This document shows positions 41,041 to 50,319 of a stretch of DNA of 64,000 bases, in pieces. Source of the stretch: an uncultured Collinsella sp. (lineage in GTDB: Bacteria > Actinomycetota > Coriobacteriia > Coriobacteriales > Coriobacteriaceae); the NCBI GenBank assembly GCA_937925715.1, contig CALAMG010000017.1, forward strand, positions 124,001 through 188,000. Direction: 5' to 3'. Made by a program: the position numbers and the translations under genes. How positions within the stretch are numbered: position 1 is the first letter of the stretch; the number at the start of each line of letters is the position of its first letter. A model generated the notes under the pieces. It made no database searches. It was not told the DNA's origin and worked only from the letters and a program-made list of their open reading frames with translations.

Positions 41041-42552
41041 ATGGCTACGTTCTTTCCCGGTGAGTCCCACACGTTTTCGGAGTATCTGCTGGTCCCTGGT
41101 TACTCGTCCTCGCAGTGCATCCCCAACAACGTCTCTCTCAAGACGCCGCTGACCCGCTTCAAGCGCGGTGAGAAGCCGGCAATCACCCTGAACATCCCCA
41201 TGGTTTCCGCCATCATGCAGTCCGTCTCGGGCGTCGACATGGGTGTCGCGCTCGCTACCGAGGGTGGCCTGTCCTTCATCTACGGTTCCCAGAGCGCCGA
41301 GTCCGAGGCCGCTATGGTCAAGGCCGTCAAGGATCACAAGGCCGGCTTCGTTCAGTCCGATTCCACGCTGACCCCCGACATGACCATGGAGCAGGTCATC
41401 GAGCTCAAGGATAAGACCGGTCACTCCACCATGCCGGTTACCGACGATGGCACTCCCAAGGGTAAGCTCCTTGGCATCGTCACCAGCCGTGACTATCGCC
41501 CCAGCCGCGATGACCACCAGACGAAGGTCTCCGAGTTCATGACCCCGCGTGAGCAGCTCATCGTGGGCGACAAGAACATCAGCCTCAAGGTTGCCAACGA
41601 CGTCATCTGGGACAACAAGCTCAACGCCCTGCCCATCGTCGACGACAACGATCACCTGATGGGCATCGTTTTCCGTAAGGACTACGACAGCCACAAGACC
41701 AACCCCAACGAGCTGCTCGACGGCGACAAGCGCTACATGGTCGGCGCCGGTATCAACACCCGCGACTATGCCGAGCGCGTGCCGCTGCTCATCGAGGCCG
41801 GCGCCGACGTCCTGTGTATTGACTCTTCCGAGGGCTTCAGCGAGTGGCAGAAGCGCACCATTGAGTGGATCCGCGCCAACTACGGCGAGGACGTCAAGGT
41901 CGGTGCCGGTAACGTCGTCGACGCCGAGGGCTTCCGCTTTTTGGCCGACTGCGGTGCCGACTTCATCAAGGTCGGTATCGGCGGCGGTTCCATCTGCATT
42001 ACCCGCGAGACCAAGGGCATCGGCCGTGGCCAGGCCACCGCGCTGATCGACGTCTGCCGCGCTCGCGACGAGTACTACGAGGAGACCGGCGTCTACGTGC
42101 CCGTGTGCTCCGACGGCGGTATCGTCTACGACTACCACATGACGCTCGCCCTTGCCATGGGTGCCGACTTTATGATGCTGGGCCGCTACTTCGCCCGCTT
42201 TGACGAGAGCCCGACCGAGCGCGTCAACGTCAACGGCCAGTACATGAAGGAGTACTGGGGCGAGGGTTCCGCGCGTGCCCGCAACTGGCAGCGCTACGAC
42301 CTGGGCGGCGCCGCGAAGCTCAGCTTCGTCGAGGGCGTCGACTCCTACGTCCCGTACGCCGGCTCCCTCAAGGACGGCGTGGGCGGCACGCTTTACAAGG
42401 TCAAGTCCACGATGTGCAACTGCGGTGCTCTCTCGATCCCCGAGCTCCAGGAAAAGGCACGCCTGACCCTGGTCAGCTCGACCTCCATCGTCGAAGGCGG
42501 TGCCCACGATGTAGTCGTGAAGGATTCCCAGCAGAGCGTTTCCTACCGCTAG
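41041..42552 (+). CDS. guaB: IMP dehydrogenase
   Basis: Oxidises IMP to XMP with NAD, the committed step to guanine nucleotides. The 503-residue protein has the (beta/alpha)8 core interrupted by two CBS domains (about 105-225), the catalytic Cys in GIGGGSICITRETKGIGRGQ, VCSDGGIVYDYHM for the phosphate site and the mobile flap region SARARNWQRYD. The N-terminus FFPGESHTFSEYLLVPGYSS is the longer form seen in some anaerobes. ATG 41041 follows AAAAAGGAGAAAC. Monocistronic, with hairpins on both sides. Confidence 0.95.
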   Translation: MATFFPGESHTFSEYLLVPGYSSSQCIPNNVSLKTPLTRFKRGEKPAITLNIPMVSAIMQSVSGVDMGVALATEGGLSFIYGSQSAESEAAMVKAVKDHKAGFVQSDSTLTPDMTMEQVIELKDKTGHSTMPVTDDGTPKGKLLGIVTSRDYRPSRDDHQTKVSEFMTPREQLIVGDKNISLKVANDVIWDNKLNALPIVDDNDHLMGIVFRKDYDSHKTNPNELLDGDKRYMVGAGINTRDYAERVPLLIEAGADVLCIDSSEGFSEWQKRTIEWIRANYGEDVKVGAGNVVDAEGFRFLADCGADFIKVGIGGGSICITRETKGIGRGQATALIDVCRARDEYYEETGVYVPVCSDGGIVYDYHMTLALAMGADFMMLGRYFARFDESPTERVNVNGQYMKEYWGEGSARARNWQRYDLGGAAKLSFVEGVDSYVPYAGSLKDGVGGTLYKVKSTMCNCGALSIPELQEKARLTLVSSTSIVEGGAHDVVVKDSQQSVSYR

Positions 42553-42565
42553 ACGGCTTTCCCAA

Positions 42566-42643
42566 GCACCGCACCTTGCCGTTCAAACCGTCGCTCGCGT
42601 ACCAAAGTACGCGTCGCTCCTCTTTCACGGCAATCTGCGGCAC
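42566..42643. repeat. imperfect long hairpin after guaB
   Basis: Centre GCGTAC, CAAA, GTACGC (42597-42612); outer parts pair imperfectly (CCGCA...TTGCCGT with ACGGCAA...TGCGG). It may stabilise or end the guaB transcript. Confidence 0.5.
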
Positions 42644-42710
42644 CTGGAAAACCCGTTCGTGTTAGAACGAGTTCAGACAAAGGTTGATTCCCAACCACGT
42701 TATTTAGATA

Positions 42711-42745
42711 AAGCGAGATGCATGCAAGTCGCAGGCATCTCGCTT
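42711..42745 (+). terminator. 11-bp hairpin, candidate terminator of guaB
   Basis: AAGCGAGATGC (42711-42721) and GCATCTCGCTT (42735-42745), 13-base loop, followed by GTCGTATTT; the T run is weak. Confidence 0.45.
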
Positions 42746-42780
42746 GTCGTATTTGCTATCATCATGCGAGTTAACGATGT

Positions 42781-42899
42781 GGCGGGGCGCTCTTACCTTT
42801 GCTCGCTGCAAGTTCCGCACGCAAAGAAGAGCACTAAATGTGCTCTTCGTCTTGCGCAGGACTGTCCGCAGCAGCGAGTAAAGGTAAGAGCGCCCCGCC
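42781..42899. repeat. 119-bp long inverted repeat in the leuS leader
   Basis: GGCGGGGCGCTCTTACCTTT (42781-42800) is matched by the reverse complement at 42880-42899, continuing as GCTCGCTGC against GCAGCGAGT and, further in, as AAGAGCAC (42827-42834) against GTGCTCTT (42840-42847) around a five-base loop. The whole segment can fold into one long, slightly interrupted hairpin ending 27 bases before the leuS start. Confidence 0.8.
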
Positions 42900-42925
42900 C
42901 CAACCGAGATAACAAAGGAGCTGAT

Positions 42926-45502
42926 ATGTGCGATTGCACAGATCATAAGGACGAGATCCCTGCCTACGACGCGCAGGCCATTGAGTCCAAGTGGATGAAG
43001 GCCTGGGAGGACTCCAACCTCTTTGCCGTCGACACCGACGACAGTAAGCCCAAGAAGTACGTGCTCGAGATGTTCCCGTATCCGTCAGGCGACCTGCACA
43101 TGGGCCACGCGCGCAACTACACCATCGGCGATGCCATGGCCCGTCAGGCTCGCATGCGCGGCTACGACGTGCTGCACCCCATCGGCTTCGATGCCTTTGG
43201 CCTGCCCGCCGAGAACGCCGCCATCAAGCACAACACGCAGGCTGCCGCCTGGACGTATAAGAACATGGATCAGGCGCTTTCCACGATGAAGCGCATGGGC
43301 TTCTCCTACGATCTGGATCGCATGGTCAAGACCTGCAGCCCCGACTACTATCGCTGGGGTCAGTGGATCTTTGAGAAGCTGTGGGAAAAGGGCCTGGTCT
43401 ACCGCAAGAAGAACCCGGTCAACTGGTGCCCTAACTGCAAGACCGTTCTGGCCAACGAGCAGGTCACCGAGGGTAAGTGCTGGCGCTGCGGCACTGAGCC
43501 CGAGAAGCGCGACCTGGAGCAGTGGTACTTCAAGATTACCGAGTACTCCCAGGAGCTGCTCGACGATCTGGAGAAGCTCCCCGGCTGGCCCGAGCGCGTC
43601 AAGCAGATGCAGGCCAACTGGATCGGCCGCTCCGAGGGCGCCGAGGTCGACTTTACCCTGTGTGACAAGGATGGCGAGCCCATCGAGGGTGACGAGGGTA
43701 AGATCACCGTCTTCACCACGCGAGCCGACACGCTCTTTGGTGTCTCCTTCTTTGTCCTGGCTCCCGAGTACGCGCGCCTGCACGAGCTCGTCGAGGGCAC
43801 GGAGTACGAGGAGGCCGTCACCAAGATCGTCGAGGACTCCAAGCATATCTCTGCCGTCGAGCGTGCCCAGGGCACCCTCGAGAAGCACGGTGCCTTTACC
43901 GGCCGCTATGTGGTGAACCCCGTCAACGGCGAGAAGGTCCCCGTGTGGGTTGCCGATTATGTCGTTGCCGACTACGGCACCGGCGCCGTCATGGCCGTTC
44001 CCTGCGGCGACCAGCGCGACTTTGAGTTCGCCCGCAAGTACGATCTGCCGATCGTGCCGATCATCCTGGACGATGACGACCGCGCTGCCGTCGAGGCCAG
44101 CGGCGAGACCATCGATACCTTCCATGCCGAGACCGTCGACTGGGATTGCGCCCACGCTGCCGAGGGCACGCTTGTCCAGTCCGGCAAGTACACCGGCATG
44201 CGCGGCGGCAAGCATTCCGAGGGCGAGGCTGCGATCGTGGCCGACCTCGAGGCCATGGGCTGCGGCCGTCGTAAGGTCGAGTTCCGTCTGCGTGACTGGC
44301 TCATCAGCCGCCAGCGCTACTGGGGCAACCCCATCCCGGCCATCCACTGCGAGCACTGCGGTATCGTGCCCGTGCCCGAGGACCAGCTGCCGGTGACGCT
44401 GCCCGAGAACCTGGACCTGGGTGCCGGCGAGACCCTCGCCGAGTGCAAGGAGTTCTACGAGACCACCTGCCCGGTTTGCGGCCGCCCGGCCAAGCGTGAG
44501 ACCGATACCATGGACACCTTCACCTGCTCCAGCTGGTATTACCTGCGCTATACCGACCCGCACAACACCGAGCTGCCCTTCTCCCGCGAGGCGGCAGACC
44601 GTTGGATGCCCGTCGATAACTATATCGGTGGCATTGAGCACGCCATTCTGCACCTGCTCTACAGCCGCTTCTTTACCAAGGCGCTGCGCGACCTGGGCCT
44701 GCTGAGCGTTGGCGAGCCCTTCACCAACCTGCTGTGCCAGGGCATGGTCAAGGACGAGAACGGCGACACCATGTCCAAATCCAAGGGCAATGTCGTGCCC
44801 CCGAGCTCGGTCATCGAGCCCTACGGCGCCGACACCATGCGTCTGGCGATCCTGTTTATCGCCCCGCCCGAGAAGGACTTCGACTGGGATCCCAAGGCCG
44901 TCGAGGGCGCTAACCGCTTCATCAAGCGCGCCTGGCGTATCGTGTGGCAGCTCGTCCAGTCCGGCGACGCCAACGTTGCCTTTGACAAGTCCGCGCTCGA
45001 CGAGGTCGCGATGAAGCTCTACCGCGAGCGCCATCGCACCATTGCCAAGTGCACCGAGGACTTCGATCGCGGCCAGTTCAACACCGCGATCTCGGCCGTC
45101 ATGGAACTCGTCAACGCCGCGAGCGCCTACCTCAACGCCACCGAGGGCACTGACCGCGACAAGGCCCTGTGCTACGGCGTGGCCAAGGACATCGTGAGCG
45201 TCCTGGCGCCCATCTGCCCGTTCTGGGCCGACGAGTTGTGGCACGAGGCGCTCGGCTGCGAGGGCAACGCCTACACCGCCGCCTGGCCCGAGTTCGACCT
45301 GGCCGAGTCCATCGAGGACACGGTGCAGATCGTCGTACAGGTGCTCGGCAAGGTCCGCGGCCGCATCGACGTGGCCCGCGACGCCTCCAATGAGGATATG
45401 CAGGCTGCCGCCGAGGCCGCCGTCGCCAAGTGGCTCGAGGGCAAGACGGTCGTCAAGGCCATCTGCGTGCCCGGCAAGCTGGTTAACCTGGTGGTCAAGT
45501 AA
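42926..45502 (+). CDS. leuS: leucyl-tRNA synthetase
   Basis: Class I synthetase, 858 residues. HIGH motif as HMGH in PYPSGDLHMGHARNYTIGD, a zinc-type module with NWCPNCKTVLANEQV and CWRCG, the CP1 editing domain (AEVDFTLC, FTTRADTLFG, YGTGAVMAVP), KMSKS as MSKSKGN in DENGDTMSKSKGN, and the C-terminal anticodon-binding and last domains (VQVLGKVRGRIDV). ATG 42926 has AAAGGAG five bases upstream. The frame continues back to 42659 through the long hairpin, but those codons are not part of the family. An unusual long hairpin occupies its leader. Confidence 0.97.
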   Translation: MCDCTDHKDEIPAYDAQAIESKWMKAWEDSNLFAVDTDDSKPKKYVLEMFPYPSGDLHMGHARNYTIGDAMARQARMRGYDVLHPIGFDAFGLPAENAAIKHNTQAAAWTYKNMDQALSTMKRMGFSYDLDRMVKTCSPDYYRWGQWIFEKLWEKGLVYRKKNPVNWCPNCKTVLANEQVTEGKCWRCGTEPEKRDLEQWYFKITEYSQELLDDLEKLPGWPERVKQMQANWIGRSEGAEVDFTLCDKDGEPIEGDEGKITVFTTRADTLFGVSFFVLAPEYARLHELVEGTEYEEAVTKIVEDSKHISAVERAQGTLEKHGAFTGRYVVNPVNGEKVPVWVADYVVADYGTGAVMAVPCGDQRDFEFARKYDLPIVPIILDDDDRAAVEASGETIDTFHAETVDWDCAHAAEGTLVQSGKYTGMRGGKHSEGEAAIVADLEAMGCGRRKVEFRLRDWLISRQRYWGNPIPAIHCEHCGIVPVPEDQLPVTLPENLDLGAGETLAECKEFYETTCPVCGRPAKRETDTMDTFTCSSWYYLRYTDPHNTELPFSREAADRWMPVDNYIGGIEHAILHLLYSRFFTKALRDLGLLSVGEPFTNLLCQGMVKDENGDTMSKSKGNVVPPSSVIEPYGADTMRLAILFIAPPEKDFDWDPKAVEGANRFIKRAWRIVWQLVQSGDANVAFDKSALDEVAMKLYRERHRTIAKCTEDFDRGQFNTAISAVMELVNAASAYLNATEGTDRDKALCYGVAKDIVSVLAPICPFWADELWHEALGCEGNAYTAAWPEFDLAESIEDTVQIVVQVLGKVRGRIDVARDASNEDMQAAAEAAVAKWLEGKTVVKAICVPGKLVNLVVK

Positions 45503-45527
45503 GCGCTGCGCGCATAGTTGACATAAA

Positions 45528-45566
45528 AAGCGAGGGACGATTCCACAGGGAGTCGCCCCTCTTTTT
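45528..45566 (+). terminator. intrinsic terminator after leuS
   Basis: GAGGGACGATTCC pairs with GGGAGTCGCCCCTC around a short loop (one mismatch, one G-T pair), followed by TTTTT. Confidence 0.8.
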
Positions 45567-45651
45567 GGTTATGGATACTTGCGACAACACCCAATTATCC
45601 GTTTCTTGTGGAGAACCTGTGCTTGCACTCATCTGCAGGTTTGCGTTGTGC

Positions 45652-45680
45652 TTGCACGTTTCCGCAGCTATTGGTATAGT
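45652..45680 (+). promoter_or_regulatory. promoter of the rimP-nusA-infB operon
   Basis: TTGCAC (45652-45657), 17-base spacer, TATAGT (45675-45680). The predicted start is about 20 bases before an attenuator-like hairpin. Confidence 0.75.
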
Positions 45681-45705
45681 TTGCTTGCAAATGAAGTTGT
45701 AAATG

Positions 45706-45738
45706 AAAGAAGTGGGGTTTTGACCCCGCTTCTTTTTT
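45706..45738 (+). terminator. leader terminator (attenuator) ahead of rimP
   Basis: AAGAAGTGGGGT (45707-45718), loop TTTG, ACCCCGCTTCTT, then TTTTT: a complete intrinsic terminator placed between the promoter and the rimP ribosome binding site. Confidence 0.8.
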
Positions 45739-45758
45739 GTATGGATGGAGGTGCCGCA

Positions 45759-46253
45759 ATGGTCAAGACCAAGACCGAGCAGGCGATCATCGACGCGCTC
45801 GAGGCCGTCGCCCCCCAGCACGATGTCGACATTGTCGACGTTGAGCTCGTGGGCGCCACCAAGGCCCCCTGCGTGCGCGTGCGTATCGAGGGTGCCGAGG
45901 GTCAGAGCCTGTCGCTCAACGACGTCACGGCCAACACCAAGTGGGTCGGCGATGTGATCGAGGAGCTCGACCCCATCTCTTCGAGCTATACGCTCGAGGT
46001 GTCGAGCCCGGGCATGGCGCGCCCGCTGCGCCGCCCGCGCGACTTTGCCCGCTTTGTGGGCGAGAGCTGCGAGCTCACCTCCACCGCAGCCGAGGGCCGT
46101 CGCAAGTATGCCGGCAAGATTGCCGCCGCCACCGAGACGAACGTGACCCTCGAACTCGAGGACGGCGAGTCCGTTACCCTCGATTTCTCTGATGTTAAAA
46201 AGTGCAAGTTGAAGCCCACCTATGACTTCAAGCCCGCGAAGGAAGGAAAGTAA
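45759..46253 (+). CDS. rimP: ribosome maturation factor RimP
   Basis: Helps 30S subunit assembly. 164 residues: the N-terminal alpha/beta domain (VDIVDVELVGATKAPCVRVRIEG), the conserved DVTANTKWVGDVIEELDPI and YTLEVSSPGMARPLRRPRDF, then the small SH3-like C-terminal barrel (KYAGKIAAATETNVTLEL). ATG 45759 has GGAGGTG five bases upstream; the open frame continues upstream through the attenuator, but those codons are not conserved. First gene of the translation/transcription operon; nusA starts one base after its stop. Confidence 0.93.
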   Translation: MVKTKTEQAIIDALEAVAPQHDVDIVDVELVGATKAPCVRVRIEGAEGQSLSLNDVTANTKWVGDVIEELDPISSSYTLEVSSPGMARPLRRPRDFARFVGESCELTSTAAEGRRKYAGKIAAATETNVTLELEDGESVTLDFSDVKKCKLKPTYDFKPAKEGK

Positions 46254-46254
46254 G

Positions 46255-47502
46255 ATGGCAGCATCCGACATGATGTCCGCCCTGATGGAGCTTTGCCAGG
46301 AGAAGCACATCGACCAGCTCTACCTGATCGACCGCCTGGAGCAGTCGCTCGCCAAGAGCTATGCCGAGATCCTGCATCTTGAGTGGGGCGCCAAGGTGAC
46401 CATCGACCGCACCACCGGCAAGATCTACGTCTACCGTCTGGAGCCGATCGACGATTCAATGGACGAGGAGGGCAACTTCACCGAGTTCGAGGAGATCGAC
46501 GTCACTCCCAAGAACACGAGCCGCATCGCCGCCCAGCACGCCAAGGCCGAGATCAACGCCATCGTGCGCAACTCCGCCCGCGAGCAGATCTACGAGGAGT
46601 TCTCCGGCCGCATCGGTGACCTCATCAGCGGCACCGTGCTGCAGTCCACACCCGACTTCACGATCGTCAAGATTCGCGAGGGTGTCGAGGCCGAGCTTCC
46701 GCACTTCGACCAGCGCCGTTACGAGAACGAGCGCAACGAGCGCCCGATGGGCGAGCGCTACCTGCACAACCAGCACATCAAGGCCGTGATCATCGACGTT
46801 CGCGACCCCAACTCCAACCTGCAGCCGGTTCGTGGCGAGCACAGCCGTCCGCCGATTGTCATCTCCCGTACCCACCCCGAGCTCATGCGTCGTCTGTTTG
46901 AGCAGGAGGTGCCCGAGATCTATGAGGGCACCGTCCAGATCAAGTCGATCGCCCGCGAGCCCGGCCAGCGCTCCAAGGTCGCCGTCCACTCGCTCGACGA
47001 TCGTCTGGATCCGGTTGGCGCCTGCGTCGGCCCCAAGGGCAGCCGTGTTCGCGCCGTCGTGGGCGAGCTCCGTGGCGAGCGCGTCGACGTCATCCTGTGG
47101 GATGTGGATCCGGCCGTCTACGTTGCCAACGCCCTGTCGCCCGCCAAGGTCACCCGCGTCCTCATCGACGAGGAGAAGGCCTATGCCGGCGTCATCGTGC
47201 CCGACGACCAGCTGTCCCTCGCCATCGGCAAGGAGGGCCAGAATGCCCGCCTCGCCGCGCGCCTGACCGGCTGGCACATCGACATTAAGTCCGAGACCCT
47301 TGCCGCCGACATCCTCAAGAACGTTCCCGTTCACGAGGAGCCCGCCGCCGACCTGATCGGTGACGAGGAGGACGAGGACGTCCGCCGCTGCGAGTACGTG
47401 TCCGAGGACGGCATCCAGTGCCGCAACCAGGCTCGTCCCGGCTCCCGTTTCTGCGGTGTCCACGACACCGACGCCTTCGATGATGCGGAGGACCTGATCT
47501 AG
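46255..47502 (+). CDS. nusA: transcription factor NusA with C-terminal Cys/His motif
   Basis: Modulates pausing, termination and antitermination by RNA polymerase. 415 residues: N-terminal polymerase-binding domain (1-130), S1 domain (SGTVLQSTPDFTIVKIREGV), KH1 (KVAVHSLDDRLDPVGACVGP) and KH2 (LSLAIGKEGQNARLAARLTG). The end is unusual: after an acidic linker, Cys379, Cys389, Cys400 and His403 (CEYV, QCRN, RFCGVH) have the spacing of a small zinc-binding knuckle. ATG 46255 has GGAAGGAAAG upstream. The ylxR gene that commonly follows nusA is absent; infB is next. Confidence 0.95.
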   Translation: MAASDMMSALMELCQEKHIDQLYLIDRLEQSLAKSYAEILHLEWGAKVTIDRTTGKIYVYRLEPIDDSMDEEGNFTEFEEIDVTPKNTSRIAAQHAKAEINAIVRNSAREQIYEEFSGRIGDLISGTVLQSTPDFTIVKIREGVEAELPHFDQRRYENERNERPMGERYLHNQHIKAVIIDVRDPNSNLQPVRGEHSRPPIVISRTHPELMRRLFEQEVPEIYEGTVQIKSIAREPGQRSKVAVHSLDDRLDPVGACVGPKGSRVRAVVGELRGERVDVILWDVDPAVYVANALSPAKVTRVLIDEEKAYAGVIVPDDQLSLAIGKEGQNARLAARLTGWHIDIKSETLAADILKNVPVHEEPAADLIGDEEDEDVRRCEYVSEDGIQCRNQARPGSRFCGVHDTDAFDDAEDLI

Positions 47503-47593
47503 CGCGCGGTTGCGCCGGGCGGGTCCCGGCGCGTCTCCCACGCTCGTTCAGTCTCTAGGCACCCAAGGTGCCAGAAAGGGTAGGTGAAGTCAT

Positions 47594-50308
47594 ATGGCAA
47601 AAGTCCGTGTGTCCACCCTGGCCAAAGAGTTCGGCATGACCTCCAAGGAACTGATGGGTCATCTCGCCGATATGAAGATTCCCGCTAAGTCCGCTTCCTC
47701 CACCTTGGAGGACGCTTATGTCGCTATGGTCCGCAAGCAGCTCGCCTCGGTGATCGAGGCCCGCGCCCAGGAAGTCGAGGCCGCCAAGCAGGCCGAGGAG
47801 CAGGCAGCTGACGCCGAGGAGGCCGCTCGCGCCGCTGAGGCCGAGCGCGAGCGCATCGCCGCCGAGAAGGCCCGCGAGGAGGAGCGTCGCCAGTTCGCCG
47901 CAGCCCAGGCTGCCGAGGAGGCTGCCCGCGCCGAGGCCGAGGCCAAGAAGAAGGCCGAGCAGGAGCGCCTTGCCCGCGAGAAGGAGGAGGCTGCCCGCGA
48001 GGCCCAGCGCCGCGCCGTTCCCGCTTCCGACTCCGGTTCGCGTTTCCGTTCGCTGCTCGACCAGATCGCCGCACAGGAGACCGTGCTCAAGGAGAAGAAG
48101 GACGCCGAGGACAAGGCCAAGGCCGAGCGCGCCGCCGAGCGCGGTAACCGTCGTGGCGGCAACAACGACCGCCGCGGTGGCCGTCGTAACGATCGCAACG
48201 CTTCCGACAACAACTCCGAGCGCAACGCCTCCGAGAGCCGTCCGCACAGCCATCGCACCAACGCCAGCAACAACGTCGCTGCCGGCATGGACTTCCCCAA
48301 CCCCGACAAGCAGGGCAAGGGCAAGAAGCGCAAGGGCGGTCACAACAACGAAGAGGACCACTACAGCCGCATGGCTCGCGAGGCCGAGGAGTACAGCCGC
48401 GAGAAGGTGCTCGAGGAGGCTCGTGCCGCCGTCGAGGAGGCCTCTCGCGAGTCCACCGGTCGCCGCAAGAAGCGCAAGGAGAAGCGCGAGCGCGAGGCTG
48501 CCAAGGCTCAGGAGGAGCGCAAGATAGAGGAGGCGCTGGCCCAGGGCGTGAACCCCGAGGACCTCGACGCCATCAAGGTCTCCCAGGGCGTTACCGTCCA
48601 GGAGCTTGCCGAGGCGCTCGACGTTCCGGCCAACGACATCATCAAGCGCCTGTTCCTGCTGGGTACTCCGCTCACGATGACGCAGTCCATGTCCGACGAC
48701 CTTGTCGAGCTCGTTGCCGACGACCTGGGCCGTCAGATTAAGATCATCACCCCCGAGGAGGAGAACACCTTCTCGTTCTACGACGATCCCGCCGACCTTA
48801 AGCCGCGCGCCCCGGTCGTCACCGTCATGGGCCACGTCGACCACGGCAAGACGTCGCTGCTCGACGCCATCCGTCACACCGGCGTTGCTGCCGGCGAGGC
48901 GGGCGGCATTACGCAGGCCATCGGCGCTTCGCAGGTCATGATCAACGACCGCAAGATCACCTTTATCGATACCCCGGGTCACGCCACCTTTACGGCTATG
49001 CGTGCCCGTGGCGCCAAGGTGACCGACATCGTCATCCTGATCGTCGCCGCCGACGACGGCGTCATGCCCCAGACGGTCGAGTCGATTAACCACGCCAAGG
49101 CTGCCGGCGTACCCATCGTCGTTGCCGTCAACAAGATCGATAAGCCGGGCGCCAACCCCGACCGTGTGCGTCAGGAGCTCACCGAGTACGGCGTCATCCC
49201 CGAGGAGTGGGGCGGACAGAACATGTTCGTCAACATCTCGGCCAAGCAGAAGATCGGTATCGACGACCTTCTGGAGACCGTGCTGCTCCAGGCCGACGTG
49301 CTCGAGCTCAAGGCCAACCCGGACACCTTTGCCTCCGGCAACGTCCTTGAGGCCAAGCTCGACAAGGGCCGCGGCTCGGTCGCTACCGTGCTCGTGACCC
49401 GCGGTACCCTGCACGTGGGCGATACGCTTGTCGCCGGCCTTACCTACGGTCGCGTCCGCGCCATGCTCGACCCCAAGGGTCGCGCCGTCACCGAGGCTGG
49501 TCCCTCCGACGCCGTCGAGATCCTGGGCCTGCAGTCCGTGCCCAACGCCGGTGACGAGTTCCGCGTGTTCGAGGACGAGCGCGAGGCTCGTGCCCTGGCC
49601 GACGAGCGTTCGCTCAAGGCCCGTATCGAGGAGCAGAGCCGCGTCAAGCACGTCACGCTCGAGAACCTCTTCGAGACTATTGCCGACGCCGAGGTCAAGG
49701 AGCTCAACCTGATCATCAAGGCAGACGTCCAGGGTTCCATCGAGGCCCTTCAGGACTCGCTCGACAAGATGGATCAGTCCGAGGTTCGCATCAACACGAT
49801 CCACTCCGCTGTCGGCGCCATCAACGAGACCGACGTCGTCCTGGCCGACGCCTCCAACGCCATCATCATCGGCTTTGGCGTCCGTCCCGACGGTAAGGCC
49901 CGCTCCGCTGCCGAGCGCGAGGGCGTCGAGATCCGTTGCTACGACGTTATCTACAAGTGCCTCGAGGAGCTCGACGCCGCCCGTATCGGCATGCTCAAGC
50001 CCACCGAGGTCGAGGTCGCCACGGGTACCGCGACCGTCCTGGACACCTTCAAGGTGCCCAAAGTCGGTATCGCCGCCGGTGTCCGCGTCGAGGAGGGCGA
50101 GATCGCCGCGACCGATTCCGTGCGTCTGGTGCGCGACGGTATCGTGGTCTTCAACGGCAAGATCGCCTCGATGCGCCACTACAAGGACGAGGCCAAGAGC
50201 CTCAAGAGCGGTTCCGAGGGCGGCATTGGCCTGGAGAACTTCCAGGACATCAAGCCCGGCGACCAGATCGAGGGTTACCGCATCGACCAGGTTGCCCGTA
50301 CCGAGTAG
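47594..50308 (+). CDS. infB: translation initiation factor IF-2
   Basis: Places initiator tRNA on the 30S subunit. 904 residues: a short N-terminal IF2N domain (VRVSTLAKEFGMTSKELMGHL), a ~250-residue Ala/Glu/Arg-rich coiled region and a basic Arg/Asn/Gly-rich stretch (RRGGNNDRRGGRRN), a second IF2N domain (VTVQELAEALDVPANDIIKRL), and the G domain with GHVDHGKTS near residue 412, DTPGH and NKIDKPG. Domains II-IV follow to the end. ATG 47594 has AGAAAGGGTAGGTG upstream. Length is typical of high-GC Actinomycetota. Confidence 0.97.
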   Translation: MAKVRVSTLAKEFGMTSKELMGHLADMKIPAKSASSTLEDAYVAMVRKQLASVIEARAQEVEAAKQAEEQAADAEEAARAAEAERERIAAEKAREEERRQFAAAQAAEEAARAEAEAKKKAEQERLAREKEEAAREAQRRAVPASDSGSRFRSLLDQIAAQETVLKEKKDAEDKAKAERAAERGNRRGGNNDRRGGRRNDRNASDNNSERNASESRPHSHRTNASNNVAAGMDFPNPDKQGKGKKRKGGHNNEEDHYSRMAREAEEYSREKVLEEARAAVEEASRESTGRRKKRKEKREREAAKAQEERKIEEALAQGVNPEDLDAIKVSQGVTVQELAEALDVPANDIIKRLFLLGTPLTMTQSMSDDLVELVADDLGRQIKIITPEEENTFSFYDDPADLKPRAPVVTVMGHVDHGKTSLLDAIRHTGVAAGEAGGITQAIGASQVMINDRKITFIDTPGHATFTAMRARGAKVTDIVILIVAADDGVMPQTVESINHAKAAGVPIVVAVNKIDKPGANPDRVRQELTEYGVIPEEWGGQNMFVNISAKQKIGIDDLLETVLLQADVLELKANPDTFASGNVLEAKLDKGRGSVATVLVTRGTLHVGDTLVAGLTYGRVRAMLDPKGRAVTEAGPSDAVEILGLQSVPNAGDEFRVFEDEREARALADERSLKARIEEQSRVKHVTLENLFETIADAEVKELNLIIKADVQGSIEALQDSLDKMDQSEVRINTIHSAVGAINETDVVLADASNAIIIGFGVRPDGKARSAAEREGVEIRCYDVIYKCLEELDAARIGMLKPTEVEVATGTATVLDTFKVPKVGIAAGVRVEEGEIAATDSVRLVRDGIVVFNGKIASMRHYKDEAKSLKSGSEGGIGLENFQDIKPGDQIEGYRIDQVARTE

Positions 50309-50319
50309 GGGGTAGCGCT

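Larger units (their letters stand above)
42553..42925. other. guaB-leuS intergenic region with three long hairpins
   Basis: 373 bases without a gene. It contains inverted repeats at 42566-42643, 42711-42745 and 42781-42899, and a TGCTATCAT extended -10-like box at 42754-42762. No T-box landmarks (an AGGGTGG-type antiterminator) were found. Confidence 0.6.

Noticed and set aside
42553..42925. T-box riboswitch for leuS
   Set aside because: No specifier-loop structure, no AGGGTGG-type antiterminator and no matching terminator were found; the hairpins are of a different kind.
43085..45244. 719-residue open frame on the minus strand inside leuS
   Set aside because: It is the GC-rich shadow of leuS codons; it has no ribosome binding site and low-complexity Gly/Val/Leu/Asp composition.
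47555..50179. 874-residue open frame on the minus strand inside infB
   Set aside because: Shadow of infB, with no recognisable domain and a composition typical of antisense translation.
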